A DNA stretch of 64,000 bases from Watersipora subatra (GCF_963576615.1 NC_088708.1:59135196-59199195), one strand, 5' to 3'. Positions 11,333 through 23,191 are shown, counted from the first letter of the stretch. The notes: generated by a model from the letters alone, not told the origin. Numbers and translations are program-made.

Positions 11333-11695
11333 ATGATATAAAGTTTTTCGCATCTAATGGATGATTGAAACATTGCTGAAATAGGTTCTTATAATGTGAG
11401 GCATGTTTTGTCACATTAGTTTGGTTTTGCAATTATTTATCGAACTTCACAAAAGCAAAGTCTTTTATTTTGCATTTCAAGTTTTTGCCAGTAGTGTGTT
11501 TTGCATTCGTAGTTTCGATGGTGGTTGGAACAAATATATGTGTTTCAATGATGGCGGAAATAAAATTGTATGATGAAAGCTCGAATCTCGAAACCGTTGT
11601 AACTTAAATGCTTCAGATTAAATTGTTCTAATATTTACTGTCTAGATATATAACGCTGACGACTTCAGAATGATCAAACTTCATTTACAATTTAA

Positions 11696-11777
11696 GCAGT
11701 TGTGGTCGATTGGTTGAGGCGATTGACTAGAAATCAATTGGGCTCTGCCCGCACAGTTTCGGATCCTGTCAATTGCG
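11696..11777 (+). tRNA. tRNA-Ser (anticodon AGA), chimeric
   Basis: The D arm is of the TGA class (GTCGATTGGTTGAGGC), while everything from the anticodon on matches the damaged AGA copy at 11251. AGA at 11729-11731. Confidence 0.55.
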
Positions 11778-12137
11778 ATGATATAAAGTTTTTCGCATCT
11801 AATGGATGATTGAAACATTGCTGAAATAGGTTCTTATAATGTGAGGCATGTTTTGTCACATTAGTTTGGTTTTGCAATTATTTATCGAACTTCACAAAAG
11901 CAAAGTCTTTTATTTTGCATTTCAAGTTTTTGCCAGTAGTGTGTTTTACATTCGTAGTTTCGATGTCTGGAACAAATATACGTGTTTCAATGATGGCGGA
12001 AATAAAATTGTATGATGAAAGCTCAAATCTCGAAACCGTTGTAACTTAAATGCTTCAGATTAACTTGTTCTAATACTTACTGTCGAGATATATAACGTTG
12101 ACGACTTCCGAACGATCAAACTTCATTTACATTTTAA

Positions 12138-12219
12138 GCAGTTGTGGTCGATTGGTTGAGACGATTGACTTGAAATCAATTGGGCTATGCCCGCACAGGT
12201 TCGAATCCTGTCAACTGCG
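12138..12219 (+). tRNA. tRNA-Ser (anticodon TGA)
   Basis: TGA at 12171-12173. Followed by a C-type spacer but keeps U8. Acceptor and T stems pair fully; the D arm carries GATTGGTTGAGAC. Confidence 0.7.
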
Positions 12220-12550
12220 TTGATGCAAAGTTATTTGGCTTCCAATGAACGATTTGAGCCTCTGAAATTTTTCAAAAAATGTGAGGCACGAGCAGTCACA
12301 ACATTTAGGTTTTACGATCATTCATAGAATTCCGCAAGAGCAAAGTGTTTTATTTCACATCAAAAGTTTTTGCGATCACTTGGTTTTACATCCGGAGTTT
12401 TCATAATAGCTGAAACAAAAATGTTTAATGAAACCTTGGATGTCGAAACCGTTGTAACTTTAATGTTTCAACATAGCTTCTCCTAATACTTACGGGCTAT
12501 ATAAATAACGCTGTCGACTTCAGATCATTCAAACATTATGCTGAACAGAA

Positions 12551-12632
12551 GCAGTTGTGGCCGAGTGGTTAAGGCGATTGATTAGAAATCAATAGGGCTC
12601 TGCCCGCACAGGATCGAATCCTGTCAACTGTG
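12551..12632 (+). tRNA. tRNA-Ser (anticodon AGA)
   Basis: A-unit. AGA at 12584-12586. The T loop starts A instead of T (GGATCGAATC), and the first acceptor pair is G-U. Confidence 0.6.
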
Positions 12633-12995
12633 ATGATGTAAAGTTTTTCGCATCTAATGGATGATTTGAACTTTGGTGAAATAGGTTCTTATAATCTGAA
12701 GCATGTTTTGTCACATTAGTTTTGTTTTGCAATTATTTATGGAACTTCACAAGAGCAAAGTCTTTTACTTTGCATCTCAAGTTTGTGCCAGTAGTGTGTT
12801 TTACATTCCTAGTTCCGATGATGGCTGGAACAAATATACGTGTTTCAATGATAGCGGAAATAAAGTTTTATGATGAAAGCTCAAATCTCGAAACCGTTGT
12901 AACTTGAATGCTTCAGAATAACTTGTTCTAAGACTTACTGTCTAGATATATCACGTTGACGACTTCGGAACAATCAATCTTCATTAAAAATGTAA

Positions 12996-13077
12996 GCAGT
13001 TGTGGCCGAGTGGTTAAGGCGATTGACTAAAAATCAATTGGGCTTTGCCTGCACAGGTTCGAATCCTGTCAACTGCG
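12996..13077 (+). tRNA. tRNA-Ser body with AAA anticodon
   Basis: A-unit. The loop CTAAAAA gives anticodon AAA at 13029-13031 (reads UUU, Phe), while body, long variable arm, A box and B box are those of the serine copies. A single G-to-A change from AGA explains it. Confidence 0.75.
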
Positions 13078-13440
13078 ATGATGTGAAGCTTGTCGCATCT
13101 ATTGGATGATTTGAACTTTGCTGAAATAGGTTCTTATAATGTGAATCACGTTTTGTCACATTCGATTGGTGTTGCAAATATTTATGGAACTTCACTAAAG
13201 CAAAGTCTTTTATTTTGTATCTCAAGTTTTTGCCAGTAGTGTGTTTTACATTCGTAGTTTTGATGATGGCTGGAACAAATATACGTGTTTCAATGATGGC
13301 GGAAATAAAATTGTAGGATGAAAGCTTAAATCTTGAAACCGTTGTAACTTAAATGCTTTAGATTAACTTGTTCTAATACTTACTGTCTAGATATATAACG
13401 CTGACGACTTCAGAACGATCAAACTTCATTTACAATTTAT

Positions 13441-13522
13441 GCAGTTGTGGTCGAGTGGTTGAGGCGACTGACTTGAAATCAATTGGGCTGTGCCCGCACA
13501 GGTTCGAATCCTGTCAATTGCG
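13441..13522 (+). tRNA. tRNA-Ser (anticodon TGA)
   Basis: TGA at 13474-13476, followed by an A-type spacer. One C-A mismatch in the anticodon stem (ACTGA/TCAAT). Confidence 0.7.
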
Positions 13523-13885
13523 ATGATGTAAAGCTTTTCGCATCTAATGGATGATTGGAACTTTGCTGAAATAGGTTCCTATAATGTGAATCAGGTTTTG
13601 TCACATTCGATTGGTGTTGCAAAAATTTATGGAACTTCACAAAAGCAAAGTCTTTTATTTTGTATCTCAAGTTTTTGCCAGTAGCGTGTTTTACATTTGT
13701 AGTTTCGATGATGGCTGGAACAAATATACGTGTTTCAATGATGGCGGAAATAAAATTGTATGATGAAAGCTCAAATCTCGAAACCGTTGTAACTTAAATG
13801 CTTTAGATTAACTTGTTCTAATACTTACTGTCTAGATATATAACGCTGGTGACTTTAGAACGATCAAACTTCAATTACAATTTAA

Positions 13886-13967
13886 GCGGTTGTGGTCGAT
13901 TGGTTGAGGCGATTGACTTGAAATCAATTGGGCTATGCCCGCACAAGTTCGAATCCTGTCAACTGCG
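13886..13967 (+). tRNA. tRNA-Ser (anticodon TGA)
   Basis: Copy of 7616. TGA at 13919-13921. Confidence 0.7.
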
Positions 13968-14600
13968 ATGATGTAAAGTTTTTTGTGTCCAATAGATGAT
14001 TTGAGCTTTTCTGAACCCTGTTCGGATAATAAGAGGCGCATACAATAACAACAGTTTGGTTTTCGATTATTCATGGAGCATCCGGTGAGCATGGTCTTTC
14101 ATTTTGCATCTCAAGTTTTTGCGACAAGGTGGTTTTACATTCATCGTTTCAATTATGGCGCAAACGAAATTGTATGTCACCTCAAATCTCGAACCTGTTT
14201 TAACCTTTATATATGTAAATGCATAGATATAGTAAACCCTAGATTGGTGAATAGCTATCATTACAATGAAGCAAAAGTGAGGCCTATAATTGGCTGTTGT
14301 TTTCACGACCTTACGTCGTAGTGATGTGCATCACAGCATCAAAGCCTTCAATTGAGCAATAAGTTCAGTAGTGGAAGCACGCTTGGCATGCTAGTTTTTT
14401 AAGTCATAAACGTAACAAAAAGACCAAATTCTTAGTGAAATGTCATCAGAAGAGACCACAACACCCCAGGTATTTTCTCAATGGTCCATAACAAGACAGA
14501 ACTTCAACTCAAAACAAGAAGTTCTCAACAATATCATAAGCTATCTATGCCGATTAAAGACACCAAGCTGAAAAATGCTAGTGGAAAATAATAGGAAAAT

Positions 14601-15160
14601 CATCATCATTTCGTCATCGGTTTTGAGTCAGCAGCCAAATCTGTACATGGCATTGCTCAATATCTTTTCAGCAACTACCCTTACATCAACTACTTCCTAA
14701 CCTTTAAGATCAACTAGGATCACATTGAGATTCTGTTTTCCACAATACGATCTAAGGGTGGCTAGAACAATTACCCGGATGTGCAGTGCTTTAGATCTGC
14801 ACTTCGAGCACTGCTCATAAAAGCAGATATCACACCGTCCCAATGCTAACTGTACTGATCTTGATGTGAGCAGGGCTGAAAAAACTGGCCAACTCCTGCT
14901 ACATTCTCTGGCTAGAAAGAAAAGAAAGAAAAGACAAAAGCTGAGGAAAGTGAAAATGAGGAGTTCGGTGATGAGGATTTTTTCTAACTCAAATGTGATG
15001 AGTGTATCAAGTTCTTGACCGATGTAGAAGTAGTGGGAAGTAGCAGTAGTGATGACATAACCCTAATCTCAGTTAAAAACAGGAGAATTGGTGACCCCAT
15101 TGGTAGGCCGAATATGTATTGCTGCAGAAAAGTGCTTACGTTCACACATGGAGAGCTATG
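14601..15160 (+). pseudogene. P/THAP9-type transposase C-terminal remnant, copy 2
   Basis: Same sequence and same breaks as 8331-8890. Confidence 0.8.
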
Positions 15161-15576
15161 GTATTGCACAGAGAGCTTTTAAACAAGTAACATCAGAGAC
15201 AATAACATATATGTCTTATTACATAACCTCAATCAAGGTTTTACATGTACAGTGCATGCCAACAGTCTACTCAAAACTATAGAAAATTGCTATACTAAAA
15301 TCAGAATACACTATGCCGCTTCAAAGCAGGAATCTAGTTCAACCAACCTTAGACAAAAACTATCTTGTCTAATTATTTTCAGTCATGTCTAATGGGTGTT
15401 TAATACAGTGGTTCAGCGTAACTGCTTCTAAATCTCGTTTGATTCATCAGTTTGTTATTAGTTTAATTTCTATTTGGTCACTCTTTGTATTATCAATGAT
15501 ATAGAAGCTTCTAAATCATTGGTATTATTCATAACCGTGTGTGTAAGATTCTTGCCTTTCTCATCCAAAGTCATTA

Positions 15577-16808
15577 CAGTCATACTTCGACTTACGAGCT
15601 TAATGCATTAAAAGACTGAGCTCGTATGTCAATTTACTCGCATGTTGGTGCAATTTATTTATATATAGAACGATTAAATATATATTGATTGGTTTCCATA
15701 CTCTAAAAATGCAAATAAAACACTCAAAACAATATATTGTAACAGAAAGAACATGTTGGTTATTGTCCTAACTTACCACACGCTTTCAAAGAGCAACAAA
15801 TAAAAAATAATGCAAGGAAATGTGATTAATTAAAATGTAAAATTAAATACATACAATAGCAGCTAACGCTAGCATTTGCCAGAGAGGGAGAGATAAGTTA
15901 TCCTTCATTACAACAGTTTACTTTGATAAATTTGGATTTTATCCAAGTCTTAAAAGACAAACTTAAAAGCTAACATAAAAGCAAACATTAATCTTTAACT
16001 TAACGTAATTAAAATTTCTTCAGCGTTCATAGTTTTAAGTTTCTCGCTGGTTAGCTAATTTTTCTTTTGTTTCGCTCGCACGACCAGCCGGCCGTTTTAA
16101 GAGAAACCTATCTGAGGACGTTTGCCTTTGTCGCCCTTTCAACATGTTGCGATCAGGACGAACACAGGTGTCGTCACCAAGAGTTAATGCATGACCACTA
16201 GCCAACTTGTCCGAATGTCTATTTTTATAGTCTTGATAGACAGCACCAGCCTTTTTACGTAGCATCGTTTCAGTTACGCAGTCACCGGCCAATTGTTTGT
16301 CTTTTATCCGAAGCCTGAGCAGTCTCTCTATCAGTGGTCGTGACGATCGCTGCGTCGTTTAGAAACTATGGTTAATCCTTTTGCACACTAAATGCCTTGA
16401 ATATAATCCTTGTGTTTGATAATTGTGGATGTATTTCTGTCATATTGCTGAGCTAGCTCAATCACGCATACATATTTTGCATATTTTTCAAGAATTTTCT
16501 ATTTAATATCAATTGTTGTCATTCGCTTTTCTTTGCATTATCTATCCTTGTACTGGCAAACTTTTGGTCGACGCGCGGTACTTTTAATTCACATAATTCT
16601 GCACTGAAAATCGCGCACAAAAAATCTGAGCAGTTGAAAAATACCGAGTGATGCTGTTCTCATAAAACACCTCCGAAATACTTGGCAACTGACTCATGTG
16701 CTCGTATCTCAAACATGGCTCGTATGTTAGTGCTAAAACTTGTTTAAAAGCTGGCTCGTACCTTAAGTTTCTCGTACGTTAGGGCACTCGTAAGTTGAAG
16801 TATTACTG
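15577..16808 (-). mobile_element. Tigger/pogo-like element, copy 2
   Basis: Same as 9307-10538, with TA flanks at 15575-15576 and 16809-16810. Confidence 0.87.
16035..16334 (-). pseudogene. Tigger-like transposase remnant, copy 2
   Basis: Same as 9765-10064. Confidence 0.7.
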
Positions 16809-17104
16809 TATATAAGTTTTATATATTATCAATAAAATATACAGTCTCAGATGCACAAAATATGGAAAAATTGAGCAGTTTTTAGTGCTAAGTCAATAGG
16901 AGTTAATAGATCAGCTGATTCGCGTTGCACATCACCATGACGTTGCGTCATGCTAATTATAGGCCTCACTTGTTTTGATTATTCGCATATCTAGGGTTTA
17001 CTATATCTATGTGTAAATGCCTCAGAATAACTTGTTCTAATACTTGCTGTCTAGATATATAACTTTGACTACTTCCGAACGATCAAACTTCATTTACAAT
17101 TTAA

Positions 17105-17186
17105 GCAGTTGGGGTCGATTGGTTGAGGCGATTGACTTGAAATCAATTGGGCTGTGCCCAAACAGGTTCGAATCCTGTCAACTGCG
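17105..17186 (+). tRNA. tRNA-Ser-like (anticodon TGA), C-unit
   Basis: Copy of 10835; G8. TGA at 17138-17140. Confidence 0.5.
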
Positions 17187-17520
17187 ATGATGCAAAGTTT
17201 TTTGGCTTCTAATGAATGATTTGAGCCTTGACGAAAATTTTCCAAAAAGTGTAAGGCACACACAGTCACAACATTTAGGTTTAACGATCATTCATAGAAT
17301 TCCGCAAGAGCAAAGTCTTTTATTTCATATCAAAAGTTTTTGCGATTACTTGGTTTTACATCCAGAGTTTGCAAAATGAGTAAAACAAAGTCGCTTAATG
17401 AAACATTAAATGTCGAAACCGTTGTAACTTTAATGTTTCAACATAGCTTGTTCTAATACTTACGGGCTAGATAAATAACGCTGTCGACTTTAGATCATTC
17501 AAACATTATGCTGAACAGAA

Positions 17521-17602
17521 GCAGTTGTGGCCGAGTGGTTAAGGCGATTGACTAGAAATCAATTGGGCTCTGCCCGCACAGTTTCGGATCCTGTCAATTG
17601 CG
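17521..17602 (+). tRNA. tRNA-Ser (anticodon AGA), damaged T arm
   Basis: Copy of 11251. AGA at 17554-17556. Confidence 0.6.
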
Positions 17603-17965
17603 ATGATATAAAGTTTTTCGCATCTAATGGATGATTGAAACATTGCTGAAATAGGTTCTTATAATGTGAGGCATGTTTTGTCACATTAGTTTGGTTTTGC
17701 AATTATTTATCGAACTTCACAAAAGCAAAGTCTTTTATTTTGCATTTCAAGTTTTTGCCAGTAGTGTGTTTTGCATTCGTAGTTTCGATGGTGGTTGGAA
17801 CAAATATATGTGTTTCAATGATGGCGGAAATAAAATTGTATGATGAAAGCTCGAATCTCGAAACCGTTGTAACTTAAATGCTTCAGATTAAATTGTTCTA
17901 ATATTTACTGTCTAGATATATAACGCTGACGACTTCAGAATGATCAAACTTCATTTACAATTTAA

Positions 17966-18047
17966 GCAGTTGTGGTCGATTGGTTGAGGCGATTGACTAG
18001 AAATCAATTGGGCTCTGCCCGCACAGTTTCGGATCCTGTCAATTGCG
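17966..18047 (+). tRNA. tRNA-Ser (anticodon AGA), chimeric
   Basis: Copy of 11696. AGA at 17999-18001. Confidence 0.55.
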
Positions 18048-18407
18048 ATGATATAAAGTTTTTCGCATCTAATGGATGATTGAAACATTGCTGAAATAGG
18101 TTCTTATAATGTGAGGCATGTTTTGTCACATTAGTTTGGTTTTGCAATTATTTATCGAACTTCACAAAAGCAAAGTCTTTTATTTTGCATTTCAAGTTTT
18201 TGCCAGTAGTGTGTTTTACATTCGTAGTTTCGATGTCTGGAACAAATATACGTGTTTCAATGATGGCGGAAATAAAATTGTATGATGAAAGCTCAAATCT
18301 CGAAACCGTTGTAACTTAAATGCTTCAGATTAACTTGTTCTAATACTTACTGTCGAGATATATAACGTTGACGACTTCCGAACGATCAAACTTCATTTAC
18401 ATTTTAA

Positions 18408-18489
18408 GCAGTTGTGGTCGATTGGTTGAGACGATTGACTTGAAATCAATTGGGCTATGCCCGCACAGGTTCGAATCCTGTCAACTGCG
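18408..18489 (+). tRNA. tRNA-Ser (anticodon TGA)
   Basis: Copy of 12138; keeps U8. TGA at 18441-18443. Confidence 0.7.
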
Positions 18490-18820
18490 TTGATGCAAAG
18501 TTATTTGGCTTCCAATGAACGATTTGAGCCTCTGAAATTTTTCAAAAAATGTGAGGCACGAGCAGTCACAACATTTAGGTTTTACGATCATTCATAGAAT
18601 TCCGCAAGAGCAAAGTGTTTTATTTCACATCAAATGTTTTTGCGATCACTTGGTTTTACATCCGGAGTTTTCATAATAGCTGAAACAAAAATGTTTAATG
18701 AAACCTTGGATGTCGAAACCGTTGTAACTTTAATGTTTCAACATAGCTTCTCCTAATACTTACGGGCTATATAAATAACGCTGTCGACTTCAGATCATTC
18801 AAACATTATGCTGAACAGAA

Positions 18821-18902
18821 GCAGTTGTGGCCGAGTGGTTAAGGCGATTGATTAGAAATCAATAGGGCTCTGCCCGCACAGGATCGAATCCTGTCAACTG
18901 TG
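18821..18902 (+). tRNA. tRNA-Ser (anticodon AGA)
   Basis: Copy of 12551, with the same T-loop change. AGA at 18854-18856. Confidence 0.6.
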
Positions 18903-19265
18903 ATGATGTAAAGTTTTTCGCATCTAATGGATGATTTGAACTTTGGTGAAATAGGTTCTTATAATCTGAAGCATGTTTTGTCACATTAGTTTTGTTTTGC
19001 AATTATTTATGGAACTTCACAAGAGCAAAGTCTTTTACTTTGCATCTCAAGTTTGTGCCAGTAGTGTGTTTTACATTCCTAGTTCCGATGATGGCTGGAA
19101 CAAATATACGTGTTTCAATGATAGCGGAAATAAAGTTTTATGATGAAAGCTCAAATCTCGAAACCGTTGTAACTTGAATGCTTCAGAATAACTTGTTCTA
19201 AGACTTACTGTCTAGATATATCACGTTGACGACTTCGGAACAATCAATCTTCATTAAAAATGTAA

Positions 19266-19347
19266 GCAGTTGTGGCCGAGTGGTTAAGGCGATTGACTAA
19301 AAATCAATTGGGCTTTGCCTGCACAGGTTCGAATCCTGTCAACTGCG
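19266..19347 (+). tRNA. tRNA-Ser body with AAA anticodon
   Basis: Copy of 12996. AAA at 19299-19301. Confidence 0.75.
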
Positions 19348-19710
19348 ATGATGTGAAGCTTGTCGCATCTATTGGATGATTTGAACTTTGCTGAAATAGG
19401 TTCTTATAATGTGAATCACGTTTTGTCACATTCGATTGGTGTTGCAAATATTTATGGAACTTCACTAAAGCAAAGTCTTTTATTTTGTATCTCAAGTTTT
19501 TGCCAGTAGTGTGTTTTACATTCGTAGTTTTGATGATGGCTGGAACAAATATACGTGTTTCAATGATGGCGGAAATAAAATTGTAGGATGAAAGCTTAAA
19601 TCTTGAAACCGTTGTAACTTAAATGCTTTAGATTAACTTGTTCTAATACTTACTGTCTAGATATATAACGCTGACGACTTCAGAACGATCAAACTTCATT
19701 TACAATTTAT

Positions 19711-19792
19711 GCAGTTGTGGTCGAGTGGTTGAGGCGACTGACTTGAAATCAATTGGGCTGTGCCCGCACAGGTTCGAATCCTGTCAATTGCG
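19711..19792 (+). tRNA. tRNA-Ser (anticodon TGA)
   Basis: Copy of 13441. TGA at 19744-19746. Confidence 0.7.
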
Positions 19793-20155
19793 ATGATGTA
19801 AAGCTTTTCGCATCTAATGGATGATTGGAACTTTGCTGAAATAGGTTCCTATAATGTGAATCAGGTTTTGTCACATTCGATTGGTGTTGCAAAAATTTAT
19901 GGAACTTCACAAAAGCAAAGTCTTTTATTTTGTATCTCAAGTTTTTGCCAGTAGCGTGTTTTACATTTGTAGTTTCGATGATGGCTGGAACAAATATACG
20001 TGTTTCAATGATGGCGGAAATAAAATTGTATGATGAAAGCTCAAATCTCGAAACCGTTGTAACTTAAATGCTTTAGATTAACTTGTTCTAATACTTACTG
20101 TCTAGATATATAACGCTGACGACTTCAGAACGATCAAACTTCATTTACAATTTAT

Positions 20156-20237
20156 GCAGTTGTGGTCGAGTGGTTGAGGCGACTGACTTGAAATCAATTG
20201 GGCTATGCCCGCACAGGTTCGAATCCTGTCAGCTGCG
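20156..20237 (+). tRNA. tRNA-Ser (anticodon TGA)
   Basis: TGA at 20189-20191. Its 5' part matches 13441 and 19711 (same C-A mismatch), but a C-type spacer follows, so it joins two classes. U8 kept. Confidence 0.65.
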
Positions 20238-20571
20238 ATGGTGCAAAGTTTTTTGGCTTCCAATGAATGATTCTAGCCTTGACAAAAATTTTCCAAAAAT
20301 TGTGAGGCACCTACAATCGCAACATTTAGGTTTTACGTTCATTCATAGAATTCCGCAAGAGCAAAGTCTTTTATTTCATATCAAAAGTTTTTGCGATTAC
20401 TTGGTTTTACATCCAGAGTTTTCATAATAGCTAAAACAAAGTCGTTTAATGAAACATTAAATGTCGAAACCGTTTTAACTTTAATGTTTCAACATAGCTT
20501 GTTCTAATACTTACGGGCTAGATAAATAACGCTGTCGACTTCAGATCATTCAAACATTATGCTGAACAGAA

Positions 20572-20653
20572 GCAGTTGTGGCCGAGTGGTTAAGGCGATT
20601 GACTCGAAAACATTTGTGCTCTGCCCGCACAGGTTTGAATCCTATCAACTGCG
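20572..20653 (+). pseudogene. tRNA-Ser pseudogene (anticodon CGA)
   Basis: CGA at 20605-20607, but the 3' anticodon-stem strand is ACATT instead of TCAAT and cannot pair. The T loop is TTTGAAT and the T stem has a mismatch. Confidence 0.7.
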
Positions 20654-21016
20654 ATGATGTAAAGCTTTTTGCATCTAATGGATGGTTTGAACTTTGCTGA
20701 AATAGGTTCTTATAATGTGAATCACGTTTTGTCACATTCGATTGGTGTTGCAAATATTTATGGAACTTCACGAAAGCAAAGTCTTTTATTTTCTATCTCA
20801 AGTTTTTGCCAGTAGTGTGTTTTACATTCGTAGTTTCGATGATGGCTGGAACAAATATGCGTGTTTCAATGATGGCGGAAATAAAATTGTAGGATGAAAG
20901 CTCAAATCTCGAAACCGTTGTAATTTAAACGTTTTAAAATAACTTGTTCTAATACTAACTGTCTAAATATATAATGTTGACAATTTCGGAACAATCAATC
21001 TTTATTTAAAACGCAA

Positions 21017-21098
21017 GCAGTTGTGGCCGAGTGGTTAAGGCGATCGACTTGAAATCAATTGGGCTATGCCCGCACAGGTTCGAATCCTGTCAACTGCG
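21017..21098 (+). tRNA. tRNA-Ser (anticodon TGA), B-unit
   Basis: TGA at 21050-21052. Anticodon stem ATCGA/TCAAT has one mismatch. Same variant at 41665 and 63319. Confidence 0.75.
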
Positions 21099-21440
21099 GT
21101 GATATAAAGTTTTTTGCGTCCAATAGATGATTTGCGCTTTGCTGAACACGGTTCAGATCAGAAGAGGCGCATACAATCACAACAGTTAAGTTTTCGATTA
21201 TTCATGGAACTTCCGGTGAGCATAGTCTTTCATGTTGCATCTCCAGTTTTTACGACAAGGTGGTTTTACATTCATCGTTTCAATGACTGCGCAAACGAAA
21301 TTGTATTTGAAAACCTCAAATCGCAAAACCGTTTTAACCTCTATATATGTAAATGCTTGAGAATAACTTGTTCTAATACTTACTGTCTAGATATATAACG
21401 TTGACGACTTCCGAACGATCAAACTTCATTTACAATTTAA

Positions 21441-21522
21441 GCAGTTGGGGTCGGTTGGTTGAGGAGATTGACTTGAAATCATTTGGGCTGTGCCTGCACA
21501 AGTTCGAATCCTGTCAGCCGCG
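21441..21522 (+). tRNA. tRNA-Ser-like (anticodon TGA), C-unit
   Basis: TGA at 21474-21476. G8; the 3' acceptor strand CAGCCGC gives a mismatch; the A box is broken. Confidence 0.45.
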
Positions 21523-21856
21523 ATGGTGCAAAGTTTTTTGGCTTCCAATGAATGATTTGAGCCTTGACGAAAATTTTCCAAAAAATGTGAGGCACCTACA
21601 ATCACAACATTTAGGTTTTACGTTCATTCATAGAATTCCGCAAGAGCAAAGTCTTTTATTTCATATCAAAAGTTTTTGCGATTACTTGGTTTTACATCCA
21701 GAGTTTTCAAAATAGCTCAAACAAAGTGGTTTAATGAAACTTTAAATGTCGAAACCGTTGTAACTTTAATGTTTCAACATAGCTTGTCCTAATACTTATA
21801 GACTAGATAAATAACGCTGTCGACTTCAGATCATTCAAACATTATGCTGAACAGAA

Positions 21857-21938
21857 GCAGTTGTGGCCGAGTGGTTAAGGCGATTGATTAGAAATCAATT
21901 GGGTTCTGCCCGCACAGGTTCGAATCCTGTCAACTGCG
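21857..21938 (+). tRNA. tRNA-Ser (anticodon AGA), A-unit
   Basis: Loop TTAGAAA; AGA at 21890-21892. Variable arm GGGTTCTGCCC has one G-U pair. Confidence 0.88.
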
Positions 21939-22301
21939 ATGATGTAAAGCTTTTCGGATCTATTGGATGATTTGAACTTTGTTGAAAAAGGTTCTTATAA
22001 TGTGAATCATGTTTTGTCACATTCGATTGGTGTTGCAAATATTTATGGAGCTTCGCAAAAGCAAAGTCTTTTGTTTTGTATCTCAAGTTTTTGCCAGTTG
22101 TGTGTTTTACATTCGTAGTCTCGATGATGGCTGGAACAAATATACGTGTTTCAATGATGGCGGAAATAAAATTGTAGGATGAAAGCTCAATTCTCGAAAC
22201 CGTTGTAACTTTAATGTTTCAACCTAACTTGTTCTAATACTTACGGACTACATAAATAATGCTGTCGACTTCAGATCATTCAAACATTATGCTGAACAGA
22301 A

Positions 22302-22383
22302 GCAGTTGTGGCCGAGTGGTTAAGGCGATTGACTAGAAATCAATTGGGCTCTGCCCGCACAGGTTCGAATCCTTTCAACTGCG
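22302..22383 (+). tRNA. tRNA-Ser (anticodon AGA), A-unit
   Basis: AGA at 22335-22337. T stem ends CCTTT, one mismatch. Confidence 0.8.
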
Positions 22384-22746
22384 ATGATGTAAAGCTTTTC
22401 GCATCTATTGGATGGTTTGAACTTTACTGAAATAGGTTCTTATAATGTGAATCTTGTTTTGTCACATTCGATTGGTGTTGCAAATATTTATGGAACTTCA
22501 CAAAAGCAAAGTCTTTTATTTTGTATCTCAAGTTTTTGCCATTAGTGTGTTTTACATTCGTAGTTTCGATGATGGCTGGAACAAATATACGTGTTTCAAC
22601 GATGGCGGAAGTAAAATTGTAGGATGAAAGCTCAAATCTCGAAACCGTTGTAACTTTAATGTTTCAACATAACTTGTCCTAATACTTACGGACTAGATAA
22701 ATAATGCTGTCGACTTCAGATCATTCAAACATTATGCTGAACAGAA

Positions 22747-22828
22747 GCAGTTGTGGCCGAGTGGTTAAGGCGATTGACTAGAAATCAATTGGGCTCTGCG
22801 CGCACAGGTTCGAATCCTGTCAACTGTG
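22747..22828 (+). tRNA. tRNA-Ser (anticodon AGA), A-unit
   Basis: AGA at 22780-22782. Variable arm GGGC-TCT-GCGC has one mismatch; first acceptor pair is G-U. Confidence 0.8.
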
Positions 22829-23191
22829 ATGATGTAAACCTTTTCGCATCTATTGGATGATTTGAACTTTACTGAAATAGGTTCTTATAATGTGAATCTT
22901 GTTTTATCACATTCGATTGGTGTTGCAAATATTTATGGAACTTCACAAAAGCAAAGTCTTTTATTTTGTATCTCAAGTTTTTGCCAGTAATGTGTTTTAC
23001 ATTCGTAGTTTCGATGATGGCTGGAACAAATATACGTGTTTCAATGATGGCGGAAATAAAATTGTAGGATGAAAGCTCAAATCTCGAAACCGTTGTAACT
23101 AAAACGTTTCAGAGTAACTTGTTCTAATACTAACTGTCTAAATATATAATGTTGACAATTTCAGAACAATCAATCTTCATTTAAAACGTAA

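Larger units (their letters stand above)
7555..13824. repeat. 6,270-bp tandem duplication, copy 1
   Basis: Matches 13825-20094 at a constant offset of 6,270 bp. The only difference I noticed is A12365 against T18635. The junction lies in a roughly 24-bp tract shared by all three edges (TTACTGTCTAGATATATAAC, near 7555, 13825 and 20095), which fits unequal crossing-over between spacers. It carries eight tRNA loci and the nested P-like/Tigger insertion. Confidence 0.93.
14222..17011 (+). mobile_element. P-element-like (THAP9-type) transposon remnant, copy 2
   Basis: Same as 7952-10741 through the 6,270-bp duplication, including the 8-bp TGTAAATG flanks. Not an independent insertion. Confidence 0.85.
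13825..20094. repeat. 6,270-bp tandem duplication, copy 2
   Basis: Near-identical repeat of 7555-13824. Identity continues about 24 bp further, to 20118, before the sequences part. Confidence 0.93.

Noticed and set aside
21401-21715. Recurring 63-105 codon open frames on both strands across the array (e.g. 21401-21715, 23289-23573, 36909-37226)
   Set aside because: They run through tRNA bodies and spacers, recur only because the units recur, and show no domain. They are by-products of the repeat, not genes.
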